Part shown: positions 1-8,594 of the stretch, piece after piece
Numbering within the stretch: the stretch's first letter is position 1
How the letters are laid out: each line of letters begins with the position of its first letter
NCBI GenBank assembly: GCA_963663775.1
Contig: OY760624.1
Span: 2,046,001-2,110,000 of the forward strand
Direction of reading: 5' to 3'
DNA: 64,000 nt
Source of the DNA: G963663775 sp963663775
GTDB taxonomy: Bacteria > Bacillota > Clostridia > Oscillospirales > Butyricicoccaceae
Made by a program: the position numbers and the translations under genes
The notes under the pieces: generated by a model
Seen by the model: the letters and a program-made list of their open reading frames with translations, nothing else
Told to the model about the DNA's origin: nothing
Databases searched by the model: none

Positions 1-899
1 AACACATCCGCCAGCGCTGTGATGCGCCCAACCAAGGGGATTTCATCGTGTTTTAGACCTCTGGGATAGCCGCTGCCGTCCCATTTTTCATGATGGGTAT
101 AGGCAATTTGCTCCGCAATTTGAATCAGCGGATATTGACTGCCTGCAAGAATTTTGGCACCCTTGAGCGCATGTTCCTTCATGATTTCCATCTCTTCCGG
201 TGACAATCTGGCGGGTTTGAGCAAAATATGGTCCGGAATGGCAACTTTGCCGATGTCATGCATTTTGCTGGCGTTGCAGATGAGTGTGGCATCCTCTTCG
301 GAAAAGCCGAGCTTTTTGGATAAAAAATAGGTATATTCGCCAATGCGGGCGATGTGATTTCCGGTGTCCACATCCCGAAATTCTGCGGCACGTGTCAGCC
401 GTTCTACCAATTCTATCTGCAAATTTTTAATTTCTTCGGTGCGCTTTTGTACCTTTTGCTCGAGCAGAAGATTGCTTTCCTGCAATTGGTTGTGCAGCGA
501 TTTGATTTGCAGCAAATTGTGGATACGGGTCAAAACTTCCGGCGGGTCAAAGGGTTTGCCAATGAAGTCCTGCGCCCCCAACTGCAATGCCTTGAGCTTA
601 TTTTCAGAGTCGCTCTGGGCAGTGATGATAATAACGGGAAGCATGGTGTTTCCCAGCTCGTTGCGAATCCAGTCTAAGATGGTAAACCCATCAAGATAGG
701 GCATTTTTAAATCCAAAAGCACCAAATCCGGCAAATCTGCACGCAGGGTGTCATAGACCAGACGCGGGTCGGTCAGGGAGGAAATGGATTGATAGCCGTG
801 AATACGCAGCATTTTCTCTAAAAGCAGTACATTTGCAGAATTGTCATCAATAATGAGGATTTTAAGCGTTGCTGTCGGCAAACTTGTGAATGATAACAT
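1..899 (-). CDS. Response regulator with HD-GYP domain (c-di-GMP phosphodiesterase type), partial
   Basis: The gene starts at the ATG on the minus strand at 899 and runs off the left edge, so the C-terminus is missing. Residues about 10-125 form a receiver (REC) domain: IIDDN near the start, the phosphoacceptor aspartate in LVLLDLKMP, and a late lysine in GKPFDPPE. A short coiled segment (LLLEQKVQKRTEEIKNLQ) leads into an HD-GYP domain with RDVDTGNHIARI, the metal-binding HD of KMHDIGKVAIPD, then HHEKWDGSGYPRGL, which contains the GYP signature. Known family role: phosphorylation-controlled hydrolysis of cyclic-di-GMP. All hallmark residues in the visible part are intact. No partner sensor kinase is in the window. 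Substrate specificity is inferred from the family. Confidence 0.9.
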   Translation of the reverse strand, partial: MLSFTSLPTATLKILIIDDNSANVLLLEKMLRIHGYQSISSLTDPRLVYDTLRADLPDLVLLDLKMPYLDGFTILDWIRNELGNTMLPVIIITAQSDSENKLKALQLGAQDFIGKPFDPPEVLTRIHNLLQIKSLHNQLQESNLLLEQKVQKRTEEIKNLQIELVERLTRAAEFRDVDTGNHIARIGEYTYFLSKKLGFSEEDATLICNASKMHDIGKVAIPDHILLKPARLSPEEMEIMKEHALKGAKILAGSQYPLIQIAEQIAYTHHEKWDGSGYPRGLKHDEIPLVGRITALADV

Positions 900-1203
900 G
901 GATACACCTCATGGCAAGAAAGATTTTTCAGATACGCCTGCTTGGCGGTATGAATGCAGGTTCTTAAATACGATGGTTCGGCGTTATGAACAATAGGGTG
1001 AGCAAGGCGGATGAAAAATGCAGTGCAGCGTGGCTGCGATATGTCCCTTGAAAGGAGCGGACACGGCTGTTTTGGGGCGTTGCGGGAAAAGATTTGTTGT
1101 GTCTAGTGTACTATATTTCGTGGTTTTTCACAAGTACGTTTCTGGTGCGGATTTGCCATAAGCGGGCAAAAAAGACAACTCGACAGAAAATTTGTAAAAA
1201 CAC
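900..1203. other. Divergent intergenic region
   Basis: About 300 bases between the divergent HD-GYP regulator and yajC. It should hold the promoter of the regulator on the minus strand, but no convincing -35/-10 pair was found for it. No open frame with a ribosome binding site is seen. Confidence 0.4.
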
Positions 1204-1232
1204 TTGTAATTAGCAGTACATTTGTTTATAAT
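1204..1232 (+). promoter_or_regulatory. Sigma-A type promoter for yajC
   Basis: TTGTAA at 1204-1209 and a perfect TATAAT at 1227-1232 are separated by 17 bp. The yajC start lies about 25 nt after the expected transcription start, with a GGGAGG ribosome binding site in between. Confidence 0.7.
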
Positions 1233-1264
1233 TATAAAGCAATATAAAATACGGGAGGTATATA

Positions 1265-1618
1265 ATGAGTATTGCTGTGTTAACGAGCATGCCAACTGCA
1301 CAAGAATATCAGGCAATTATTGTGAACTTTTTGCCGATTATTTTACTGGTATTCATTTTCTATTTTCTGCTTATTCGTCCGCAGAAAAAGCGAGATAAAG
1401 CGGAAAAAGATATGCGCAACTCGATTGAAATTGGGGATGAAATTTCCACAATTGGCGGTATTGTAGGAAAGGTTGTGGGCATCCACGACGAGATGGTTAC
1501 GATTGAAAGCACCAGCAATCGCACCAAGTTGAAGGTGTATCGCTGGGCGATTCGTGCCAAAGAAACCGCAAACCATGAAACAAGCGCACCGGACACCAAG
1601 AATGACCCGTCGGCATAA
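1265..1618 (+). CDS. yajC: Preprotein translocase subunit YajC
   Basis: A 117-residue protein with one N-terminal transmembrane helix (about residues 18-38, rich in I, L, V, F), then the YajC hallmark FLLIRPQKKR at the cytoplasmic boundary and a soluble domain with IGDEISTIGGIVGKVV. YajC is an accessory subunit of the SecDF complex in the cytoplasmic membrane and assists Sec-dependent export. The ATG at 1265 has GGGAGG about 6 nt upstream. It is the first gene of a cluster (small membrane protein, SCIFF peptide, SCIFF maturase) that recurs in this order in Clostridia, to my knowledge. The C-terminal tail is polar and probably disordered. Confidence 0.93.
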   Translation: MSIAVLTSMPTAQEYQAIIVNFLPIILLVFIFYFLLIRPQKKRDKAEKDMRNSIEIGDEISTIGGIVGKVVGIHDEMVTIESTSNRTKLKVYRWAIRAKETANHETSAPDTKNDPSA

Positions 1619-1677
1619 ATTTTTCTGCAGCTGAATAAACTCTCTGTGAGAGGTTCGTTCGGTTTGGAGGGAGAGTT

Positions 1678-2079
1678 ATGAAAAAAAATGAGAACCCTGT
1701 GTCGGTTGGTGCTGTCATTGGCGTGCCGATTTTTATGGGTGTCATGCTGCTGCTGCTATTGCTGCTGCTGGGTACGTTGCTGGTGCAGGCTGAGAAATTG
1801 TCCGTTGGGCATATTCCCATGTGGATGCTGGTGACGTTGGCGATTTGCGGCTTTGTCCAAGCATTCTTGGCTGCCTGCCGTGCCATGCGCAGTAAATTTC
1901 TTTGGGGCATCTTGGCAAGTTCCGTTTTTTTGCTGGGGTTGGTTGTGTTAAGCGTGCTTTGGTTCGGTCAGCCAATTGATATTTCTCGGGTACTGACCGT
2001 CAGCGGGGTGACATTGCTGTCCGCACTGGTGGGGAGTGTTATCGGCGCAAGCCGCTTGAAACGAAAAAGAAACAGATAA
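1678..2079 (+). CDS. TIGR04086-type small membrane protein
   Basis: A 133-residue hydrophobic protein with four predicted transmembrane helices (about residues 10-35, 43-65, 70-93 and 98-122) and a very basic C-terminus (KRKRNR). It matches the size, topology and gene position of the TIGR04086 family, which sits between yajC and the SCIFF genes in many Clostridia. Its function is unknown. The start codon follows GGAGGGAGAGTT directly, a strong ribosome binding site. The gene probably shares the yajC transcript. The family call rests on topology and neighbourhood, not on a catalytic motif. Confidence 0.75.
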   Translation: MKKNENPVSVGAVIGVPIFMGVMLLLLLLLLGTLLVQAEKLSVGHIPMWMLVTLAICGFVQAFLAACRAMRSKFLWGILASSVFLLGLVVLSVLWFGQPIDISRVLTVSGVTLLSALVGSVIGASRLKRKRNR

Positions 2080-2104
2080 TGATTGCTTTTAGGAGGATTT
2101 TATA

Positions 2105-2251
2105 ATGAAACATGTTGTTACTTTGACTTCTGCTACATTGAAGAGCACTGCTGCAAAGGGTGGCTGCGGAGAATGCCAGACCTCTTGCCAGTCTGCATGC
2201 AAGACCTCTTGCACCGTTGCAAACCAGAAGTGCGAACAGCACAGCAAGTAA
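2105..2251 (+). CDS. scfA: SCIFF ranthipeptide precursor (six cysteines in forty-five)
   Basis: This 48-codon gene encodes a leader of about 20 residues (MKHVVTLTSATLKSTAAKGG) and a core with six cysteines at residues 21, 24, 28, 32, 36 and 43, with Thr, Ser and Ala between them. This is the SCIFF pattern: a peptide nearly universal in Clostridia whose cysteine sulfurs are cross-linked to neighbouring residues by the radical SAM enzyme encoded next door (scfB), giving a thioether ranthipeptide. A link to quorum signalling has been proposed for the family. AGGAGG lies about 8 nt upstream of the ATG. The hairpin after the gene would favour more peptide than enzyme. Too short for most ORF cut-offs, but the cysteine pattern and adjacent maturase make it secure. 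Confidence 0.95.
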   Translation: MKHVVTLTSATLKSTAAKGGCGECQTSCQSACKTSCTVANQKCEQHSK

Positions 2252-2275
2252 ATACAAACTGCCTGAAACTTTAGA

Positions 2276-2310
2276 AGGGCGTGCTGATGGTTCGGCGCGC
2301 CCTATTTCAT
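2276..2310 (+). terminator. Hairpin between scfA and scfB (attenuating terminator)
   Basis: A 9-bp stem (2276-2284 with 2295-2303, one G-T pair) and a 10-nt loop, followed by a T-rich stretch. It lies after the scfA stop and 20-odd bases before scfB, so partial termination would let scfA exceed scfB. Confidence 0.7.
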
Positions 2311-2331
2311 TTCAATAGAGGAAGTAGCATG

Positions 2332-3702
2332 ATGATACATAGATATGCAAAGAATGGAATCAACTTTTTACTGGATGTCAACAGCGGCGCCGTGCATGTG
2401 CTGGACGATGTTGCCTATGCGGTTTCGGAATGGATAGTGCCAGAGATGTCGGCAGAGATGCCGCAGACATTGGTGCAGAAATTGCCGCAATATGAACCTG
2501 CACAGGTGCAGGCTGCGTATGCAGAGCTGTATGACCTGAAACAGAACGGACAGCTGTTTGCAACCGATGATTACATCGATGTCAGCAAATACATTCCAAC
2601 GGATGCCCCGATTAAAGCACTCTGCCTGCATGTTGCGCATGACTGTAATTTGAGATGTCAATACTGCTTTGCAGCAACGGGCGATTTTGGAACCGGTCGC
2701 AAGATTATGCCGTTTGAGGTCGCAAAAAACGCCATTGATTTTGTTATTGCACGTTCGAAAAATCGCCGTAACATTGAGGTTGATTTTTTTGGCGGAGAGC
2801 CGCTCATGGCGTTTGATACCGTGAAAAAAACCGTAGAATATGCACGCAGCATCGAAAAACAGCACGATAAGCAATTTCGATTTACGATTACGACCAATGG
2901 CGTGCTGCTGAATGATGAAATCACACAATATATCAACGAAAATATGGATAATGTGGTGCTTTCGCTGGATGGACGTCCGTCTGTAAATGACGAGATGCGC
3001 AAAACCGTGAGCGGGGGCGGCAGCTATGATATGATTGTGCCGAAATATCAGAAACTGGTGCAGGAACGTGCGGCGGAAAAGGATTATTACGCACGGGGCA
3101 CGTTTACGGCAAAGAATTTGGATTTTGCAGAGGATGTGCTGCATATCGCAGAGGCAGGCTTCAGCAGCCTTTCGGTAGAACCTGTGACCAGTGAACCAGG
3201 CAGCGGGTATGATTTGACAGAAGCGGATTTGCCGAAAATTTTTGCGGAATATGACCGTCTTTGCGATATTATGGTGGAGCGACGCCGTGCAGGGAAACCG
3301 TTTTCTTTCTTTCATTTTATGGTGGATTTGGAACAGGGGCCGTGTGTCATTAAGCGGCTGCGTGGCTGCGGCGCAGGTTATGAATATATTGCGGTGACGC
3401 CGGAAGGTGATATTTATCCCTGCCATCAGTTTGTGGGCAGAGAGGAATATTACCAGGGAAATGTGATGGATAAGGCGTTTGATATGCAGATTGCGCAGAA
3501 GTTTGCGCAGCTGAATATCTATTCTCGTGAAAAATGCAAGCAGTGCTGGGCGAAATTCTATTGCTCCGGTGGATGCAGTGCCGCCAATGATAATATGAAT
3601 CACGACCTGTTGGAGCCGTATGAATTGGGCTGTGAGCTGGAGAAAAAGCGTTTGGAATGCGCTATCTATTTAAAGGCAATGGAAAAACTTTCACAGGATT
3701 GA
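2332..3702 (+). CDS. scfB: SCIFF maturase, radical SAM/SPASM thioether-forming enzyme
   Basis: A 456-residue enzyme that cross-links the SCIFF peptide by SAM-dependent radical chemistry. Seen: an N-terminal peptide-recognition region with FLLDVNSGAVHVLDDVAY, the radical SAM CNLRCQYC motif at about residues 105-112 binding the SAM-coordinating 4Fe-4S cluster, FFGGEPL for SAM contact, and a C-terminal SPASM domain from about residue 346 (CGAG, then DIYPCHQF, then CKQCWAKFYCSGGC) for auxiliary clusters. The open frame extends to 2281, but two adjacent ATGs at 2329 and 2332 follow GAGGAAG; the second gives better spacing and begins MIHRYAKNG, like family members as I recall them. The precursor gene scfA lies just upstream. 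Confidence 0.95.
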   Translation: MIHRYAKNGINFLLDVNSGAVHVLDDVAYAVSEWIVPEMSAEMPQTLVQKLPQYEPAQVQAAYAELYDLKQNGQLFATDDYIDVSKYIPTDAPIKALCLHVAHDCNLRCQYCFAATGDFGTGRKIMPFEVAKNAIDFVIARSKNRRNIEVDFFGGEPLMAFDTVKKTVEYARSIEKQHDKQFRFTITTNGVLLNDEITQYINENMDNVVLSLDGRPSVNDEMRKTVSGGGSYDMIVPKYQKLVQERAAEKDYYARGTFTAKNLDFAEDVLHIAEAGFSSLSVEPVTSEPGSGYDLTEADLPKIFAEYDRLCDIMVERRRAGKPFSFFHFMVDLEQGPCVIKRLRGCGAGYEYIAVTPEGDIYPCHQFVGREEYYQGNVMDKAFDMQIAQKFAQLNIYSREKCKQCWAKFYCSGGCSAANDNMNHDLLEPYELGCELEKKRLECAIYLKAMEKLSQD

Positions 3703-3714
3703 TTTGAAAGGGTA

Positions 3715-3744
3715 TTGCATTTATTCGGGCAATTACTATATACT
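3715..3744 (+). promoter_or_regulatory. Probable promoter for the ProC-like gene
   Basis: TTGCAT at 3715-3720 and TATACT at 3739-3744 with an 18-bp spacer, followed by AAGGAGGCG just before the start codon at 3788. Confidence 0.55.
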
Positions 3745-3787
3745 AGATTTATGAAATGCGGATGCCATGTATAAGGAGGCGTAACAA

Positions 3788-4264
3788 ATGTCACATAGTA
3801 TTCATGTAGGTTTCTTAACCCCAAACGAGTTTTCCATTCAAATGGCGCTTGCTGTTGCAGAAAAAAAGATTGTAACGGCAAAAAATATTCATGTATCAGA
3901 CCCGCATAAATCCTATGTTGATTTATGTAAAGAGCATTCTTTTAATTGGTACCCACAAGATGCGGATGCGTTGATTGAAACCGAAATTGCCGTGATTGTG
4001 CAGCCAAAAAGAGAGTTTGCCACAGAACTTGCGTTTATTTACACCATGACACGCGGAAAAATTATTTTGGCGATGAGCCCTGGGATTGACTGCACCTATG
4101 TGCAGGAACGTGTGGCAGCAAGAACAGCTGTCGTTTCTGCACCCCCTGTGCAAAATGAACGGGGTGAATGGGAAGCGAAGCTCGAATATTCAGAAAAGTT
4201 TCCGGAATATATGAAAGCCGCTTGTGCGGATATTGTGGGAAGTGTATGCAAGGTGATTTCTTAA
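3788..4264 (+). CDS. ProC-like Rossmann protein, single domain (function uncertain)
   Basis: A 158-residue protein whose layout follows the N-terminal domain of pyrroline-5-carboxylate reductase: a short beta strand (HVGFL), helix, then KNIHVSDPHKSYVDLCKEH where ProC has its ENI-VSD stretch, an AVIVQPKREF strand resembling the ProC VKPQ region, and KIILAMSPGIDCTYVQER where ProC has its ISIAAGI segment. The usual glycine-rich GxGxxG/A nucleotide loop is absent (LTPNEFS instead) and the C-terminal dimerisation domain is missing. It may therefore not bind NADP normally or be a reductase. AAGGAGGCG precedes the start; the gene stands alone with its own promoter and terminator. Confidence 0.5.
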   Translation: MSHSIHVGFLTPNEFSIQMALAVAEKKIVTAKNIHVSDPHKSYVDLCKEHSFNWYPQDADALIETEIAVIVQPKREFATELAFIYTMTRGKIILAMSPGIDCTYVQERVAARTAVVSAPPVQNERGEWEAKLEYSEKFPEYMKAACADIVGSVCKVIS

Positions 4265-4296
4265 AATCAATGGATACTGCTTTTCTTACATCAGAC

Positions 4297-4331
4297 AAAA
4301 AGGACGTCAACCACTGGTTGACGTCCTTTTT
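4297..4331. terminator. Bidirectional terminator
   Basis: A perfect 17-bp inverted repeat (4297-4313 with 4315-4331) with A-tract and T-tract ends, placed between the convergent ProC-like gene and the dehydratase-related gene. Confidence 0.9.
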
Positions 4332-4373
4332 GTTGAATCGAAATAGATTTGCCAAATACAAATCAGAAAAACG

Positions 4374-5579
4374 TTATTCCGCAGAGGAAAGCATCAGCTT
4401 GATGCGGTTTTCCTGATTGATTTTGGATGCACCAGGGTCATAGTCCACCGCAACAATGTTAGCTTGCGGATATTTTTCACGGATTTTGCGCATCATGCCC
4501 TTGCCGGCGATATGATTTGGCAAACAACCGAACGGTTGCGTACAGACAATATTCTGCACGCCTTCTGTAATGAGTTCAATCATTTCAGCAGGCAATAGCC
4601 ATCCTTCGCCCATCTTGACGCCTTGCCCGATGATGTCCTGCGACATCTTCCGCACGTGCTCAAAGGCAACTGGGGGGCGGAATTTTCCGTGCGTTTCCAT
4701 TAAGCGAATCAAGTCGGCTTGTTTGCGCAATACAAAATGATATGCAAATTGATATAAAAAGGCGGTTTTTCGATTTCTGCCGTATAATTTAGCATCAATG
4801 ACACTGTTATAAATACAATACAGGCAAAAATCCATCAGCCCCGGCAGAACCGCCTCTGCACCCTCGGAAAGCAGGAACTGCTCTAAATTGTTGTTGCCAA
4901 GCGGTGAAAATTTTACATAAATTTCACCGACAATGCCAACACGCTTCTTTTTTAGATTCGCATGCAGCTGTACCTTGGAAAAGGCGGTGAGAATGAATTG
5001 ATAAAGCTGCCGCACTTCCCGATAATGAATGAGGCGATTGCCAGTGAAACGGTTGGTAACGGCTTCCTCACAGACACGAATGACCTCGTCTGTAGCACCG
5101 GGGATGACCTCGTAGGGGCGGCACTGGTTGGCAAGCATCATAATGAGGTCACCAATCAAAAGGCCATAGGCAAGCTGTATCATCATCTTACGGGACAGTT
5201 GAAACCCAGGGTTGTCCTCCAGTCCGCTGAAGTTGAGCGAAATCACAGGAATGTAGCCATATCCGTTGCGCTCCAACGCTTTTCGCAGCAAATGAATATA
5301 GTTGGAGGCACGGCATCCGCCGCCGGTCTGCGGCATAATCAGCGCAATTTTATGGGTATCATAGGCGCCGCTTTCGATGGCATCTAATAATTGCCCAATG
5401 ACCAGCAATGCCGGATAGCAGGTGTCGTTGTGCACATTGCGCAGACCAAGTTCGGCAATGTTAGGACCTTCTGTATGCAGCAGTTCCATGTGGAAGCCAT
5501 AGTTGCTCATGATTTTACAAATCAAACCGAGCTGTACAGGCAACATGTTTGGCACAAGAATGGTGTAATCTTTTTTCAT
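4374..5579 (-). CDS. 2-hydroxyacyl-CoA dehydratase-related protein (C-terminal part of activase locus)
   Basis: A 401-residue protein, from the ATG at 5579 (MKKDYTILVPNMLP). It resembles the C-terminal module of the very large acyl-CoA dehydratase activase-related proteins of Clostridia (COG3581 type). Conserved cysteines fit a Fe-S protein: NDTCYPALL, GGGCRASNY, TQPFGCLPNH. The exact reaction of this class is not established. The coding frame stays open upstream of the ATG to 5693, and residues RAVFTAE just before it look like genuine linker sequence, which suggests this was once fused to the 5602-8544 gene. No clear ribosome binding site precedes the ATG, in keeping with a broken fusion. 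It may also be translated by coupling. Confidence 0.75.
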   Translation of the reverse strand: MKKDYTILVPNMLPVQLGLICKIMSNYGFHMELLHTEGPNIAELGLRNVHNDTCYPALLVIGQLLDAIESGAYDTHKIALIMPQTGGGCRASNYIHLLRKALERNGYGYIPVISLNFSGLEDNPGFQLSRKMMIQLAYGLLIGDLIMMLANQCRPYEVIPGATDEVIRVCEEAVTNRFTGNRLIHYREVRQLYQFILTAFSKVQLHANLKKKRVGIVGEIYVKFSPLGNNNLEQFLLSEGAEAVLPGLMDFCLYCIYNSVIDAKLYGRNRKTAFLYQFAYHFVLRKQADLIRLMETHGKFRPPVAFEHVRKMSQDIIGQGVKMGEGWLLPAEMIELITEGVQNIVCTQPFGCLPNHIAGKGMMRKIREKYPQANIVAVDYDPGASKINQENRIKLMLSSAE

Positions 5580-5601
5580 TTCTGCCGTGAAAACGGCTCT
5601 T

Positions 5602-8544
5602 TCAGTGTTGCTTTGCAAGGATTTTTCCCTCCTCAACGGCTGCCAGCATGCTACGGATGCGAATTTTTGCCGCACCAAGATTGTTGATTTCATCGATTTT
5701 CAGCTGTGTATAAATCTTGCCGCCGCTTTCAATAATGGAACGGATTTCATCGGTGGTGATGGCGTCAATCCCGCAGCCGAAGGACACCAGCTGAATCAGC
5801 TGGGCATTTTCTTTTTGAGTGACAAATTTGGCGGCACTGTACATGCGGGAATGATATGTCCATTGGTTGAGTACCTGCACCTCGGGCACATCGGTCAAAT
5901 CACAGACGGCATCCTCGGAAACGATAACCATGCCATAGGAAGCAATCATTTGGTTGATGCCGTGGTTGATTTCCGGGTCAATATGATAGGGGCGACCGGT
6001 CAGAACGGCAATCTGCAGTCCATGGGTGTCGGCATACTGCATGGCTTGCTTGCCTGCCTCCCGTACGGCATCGTAATAGTCCGCTTGCGCCAAATAGGCA
6101 GCTTCAGCAGCCTTTGCAATGTCCTTTTTGCGGATGTTTGGATATTTTTTGTGGAAATACTGGTATGCCTGCCGATAAAACTCCTTGTGTTGATTGAGCT
6201 CAAAATACGGCATCATGAAATCCACCTTCTGCAGAGAAGGAATGTTTGCTTGCAGAAGCTCTGGATAATAGGCAACCACCGGACAGTTATAGCAGTTGGA
6301 CGCACGATGTTCGTCCAAATTATAGGTCATGCAGGGATAGAAAATGGAGGACACGCCTTTTTCGATGAGGTCTTCGATATGTCCATGCAGCAGCTTTGCC
6401 GGATAGCAGGCGGTGTCCGAAGGGATGGAATGCTGCCCTTTTTGATAGAGTTCACGGGTGGAAACATCGGAATAAACCACTTGAAAGCCGAGATTGGTTA
6501 AAAATGTGTGCCAAAAGGGAATGAGCTCCAAAAAGCTCAAGCCAAATGGAATGCCAACCGTCGGACCGTTTGCGGCACTGGGATAGCTGCGAAGCTTTTC
6601 CAGCTTCCAACGATAGAGGTCAGGAATTTCTTCGCTTGTGCCCTTACCCAAAGGGCGTTCGCAGCGATTGCCGGAAATAAAGCGGTGTTCCCCGCTGAAA
6701 TGATTGATGGTAAGACTACAGTGGTTGGAACATAATCCACAGCGAACCGAGCTGACGGTGTGGGAGAACTGCTCCAGTTCTTCTGCACTGCGCAGATTGG
6801 TTTGGGCAGGCACGTTGCTTTTGCCATGCAGTGCCGCACCATAGGCACCCATTAAGCCGGAAATGGCAGGGCGAATGACTTCACGACCGATTTCCTGCTC
6901 GAAAGAGCGCAGGATGGCATCGTTTAGGAAAGTACCGCCCTGTACCACGATGTTTTCGCCCAAATCATCGGGGGAATGGGCGCGAATAACCTTATACAGT
7001 GCGTTTTTGACAACCGAAACAGACAAACCAGAAGAAATCTCTTGAATGTCGGCACCATCTTTTTGCGCCTGCTTGACAGAGGAGTTCATAAAGACGGTGC
7101 AGCGAGAGCCGAGGTCAATGGGTCCTGCCGAAAACAGCCCCAATTTGCAGAATTCTTCGATGGAATATCCCATAGAGCGGGCAAATGTTTCGATAAACGA
7201 GCCACAGCCCGAGGAGCAGGCTTCATTCAGCGAGATGTTATCAATGCAGCCATTGCGGATTTTGAAGCACTTGATGTCTTGCCCGCCAATGTCAATGATG
7301 AAATCCACATTGGGGCAGAAATGCCGTGCAGCCTTGAAATGCGCAACCGTTTCCACCAAGCCATAATCGACCCCAAAAGCATTTTGAATCAATGCTTCGC
7401 CGTATCCAGTGACAGCGGAAGACACAATGTGCACACGGTCTTCGCACAGCTTATGTAGATGCAGCAGCTGCTCTCGAATGACTTCGACAGGGTTGCCTTT
7501 GTTGGGGGCATAGTGGTGGAACAGAATTTGATTGTTTTCGCCAATCAAAACCATTTTGGTGGTGGTAGAGCCGCAGTCAATGCCCAAATAGGCGTTTCCA
7601 TGATAGACGGTGACGTTTTCTGTGAGCACATCGTGCTTGCCATGCCGTGTGCGGAACGCATCATATGCTTCCTGCGAACGAAACAGCGGCTTGAGATGCT
7701 GTGTGGCAACGGCGACCCCTGTGGTTTGCTCTAACAGGGTTTGCAGTTCGTCAAAGGTATATTGCTGTGTGGTGTTGGCTTCGGCATACAGTGCCGCACC
7801 TGCCGCAATGGCATAAGGGGCAAGCTCTGGGAAATGGGCGTGGTCTTCATCCAAATGCAGGGTCTTTTGAAAACGCTGCTGCAATCCCTTGAAGAAAAAC
7901 AACGGACCGCCCAGAAATAGGATGTTGCCTGTGATTTCTCTGCCTTGTGCCAGACCAGTCAAGGTTTGGTTGACAACGGCTTGGAAAATAGAGGCGGCAA
8001 CATCTTCCCGCCGTGCCCCTTCATTCAAAAGCGGCTGAATATCGGACTTTGCAAATACACCGCAACGAGAGGCGATGGTGTAAATACGCTCGGATTTTAG
8101 GCTGAGCGCATCCAGTTCGGTGGGGTTGACATCCAAAAGCACCGCCATTTGGTCAATAAATGCACCTGTGCCGCCGGCGCAAGAGCCATTCATACGCTCT
8201 TCCAGTAGTCCGCTCAAAAAAATAATTTTGGCATCTTCACCGCCGAGCTCAATGACCACATCGGCTGCGGGCAGCAACGTACCGACTGCCTTGCGGGTCG
8301 CAAAGACCTCCTGCACAAAATCAATGCCGCTTGCTTTTGCGACACCCAAACCCGCAGAACCGGTGATGGCAACCTGTAGCTGCCCTGCACCAATGTGCGC
8401 CTTGGCATCCCGCAGCATTTCACACGCTTTTTCACGGACTTTGGAAAAATGGCGTTCATAACGCTGATAAATAATCGTATGATTTTGTACGGCGACAAGC
8501 TTTACTGTGGTAGACCCAATATCGATCCCTAAATTTATAGTCAT
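5602..8544 (-). CDS. Acyl-CoA dehydratase activase-related protein, two ASKHA domains plus DUF2229-type region
   Basis: A 980-residue protein with two BcrAD/BadFG/HgdC-type ATPase domains. Domain 1 begins LGIDIGSTTVK and includes ELGGEDAKI and SCAGGTGAFIDQ; domain 2 (from about residue 320) has LGIDCGSTTTKMV, DIGGQDIKC and ACSSGCGSFIE. The cysteines before the glycine motifs normally hold one 4Fe-4S cluster between subunits. A DUF2229-like region with several cysteines (RCGLCSNHC, FYPCMTY, NCYNCPVV) follows from about residue 620. The family uses ATP to pass a low-potential electron to 2-hydroxyacyl-CoA dehydratase-like partners. The ATG at 8544 has AGGA 8 nt upstream. The protein ends in AKQH just where homologues continue, apparently because of a one-base frameshift near 5622-5626. 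Confidence 0.85.
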   Translation of the reverse strand: MTINLGIDIGSTTVKLVAVQNHTIIYQRYERHFSKVREKACEMLRDAKAHIGAGQLQVAITGSAGLGVAKASGIDFVQEVFATRKAVGTLLPAADVVIELGGEDAKIIFLSGLLEERMNGSCAGGTGAFIDQMAVLLDVNPTELDALSLKSERIYTIASRCGVFAKSDIQPLLNEGARREDVAASIFQAVVNQTLTGLAQGREITGNILFLGGPLFFFKGLQQRFQKTLHLDEDHAHFPELAPYAIAAGAALYAEANTTQQYTFDELQTLLEQTTGVAVATQHLKPLFRSQEAYDAFRTRHGKHDVLTENVTVYHGNAYLGIDCGSTTTKMVLIGENNQILFHHYAPNKGNPVEVIREQLLHLHKLCEDRVHIVSSAVTGYGEALIQNAFGVDYGLVETVAHFKAARHFCPNVDFIIDIGGQDIKCFKIRNGCIDNISLNEACSSGCGSFIETFARSMGYSIEEFCKLGLFSAGPIDLGSRCTVFMNSSVKQAQKDGADIQEISSGLSVSVVKNALYKVIRAHSPDDLGENIVVQGGTFLNDAILRSFEQEIGREVIRPAISGLMGAYGAALHGKSNVPAQTNLRSAEELEQFSHTVSSVRCGLCSNHCSLTINHFSGEHRFISGNRCERPLGKGTSEEIPDLYRWKLEKLRSYPSAANGPTVGIPFGLSFLELIPFWHTFLTNLGFQVVYSDVSTRELYQKGQHSIPSDTACYPAKLLHGHIEDLIEKGVSSIFYPCMTYNLDEHRASNCYNCPVVAYYPELLQANIPSLQKVDFMMPYFELNQHKEFYRQAYQYFHKKYPNIRKKDIAKAAEAAYLAQADYYDAVREAGKQAMQYADTHGLQIAVLTGRPYHIDPEINHGINQMIASYGMVIVSEDAVCDLTDVPEVQVLNQWTYHSRMYSAAKFVTQKENAQLIQLVSFGCGIDAITTDEIRSIIESGGKIYTQLKIDEINNLGAAKIRIRSMLAAVEEGKILAKQH

Positions 8545-8594
8545 ATTACGCATCCTACATACATCCATCTGTTACTGAAGTTTACAAAGTTTTA

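Noticed and set aside
2368..3603. A 411-codon antisense open frame over scfB
   Set aside because: It lies wholly opposite a gene with complete radical SAM motifs, has Cys/His-rich low-likelihood composition and no ribosome binding site.
5605..5630. Programmed -1 frameshift at GGGAAAA in the activase gene
   Set aside because: The heptamer is in the right phase, but -1 slippage leads to a stop and not into the downstream frame; a one-base indel explains the data.
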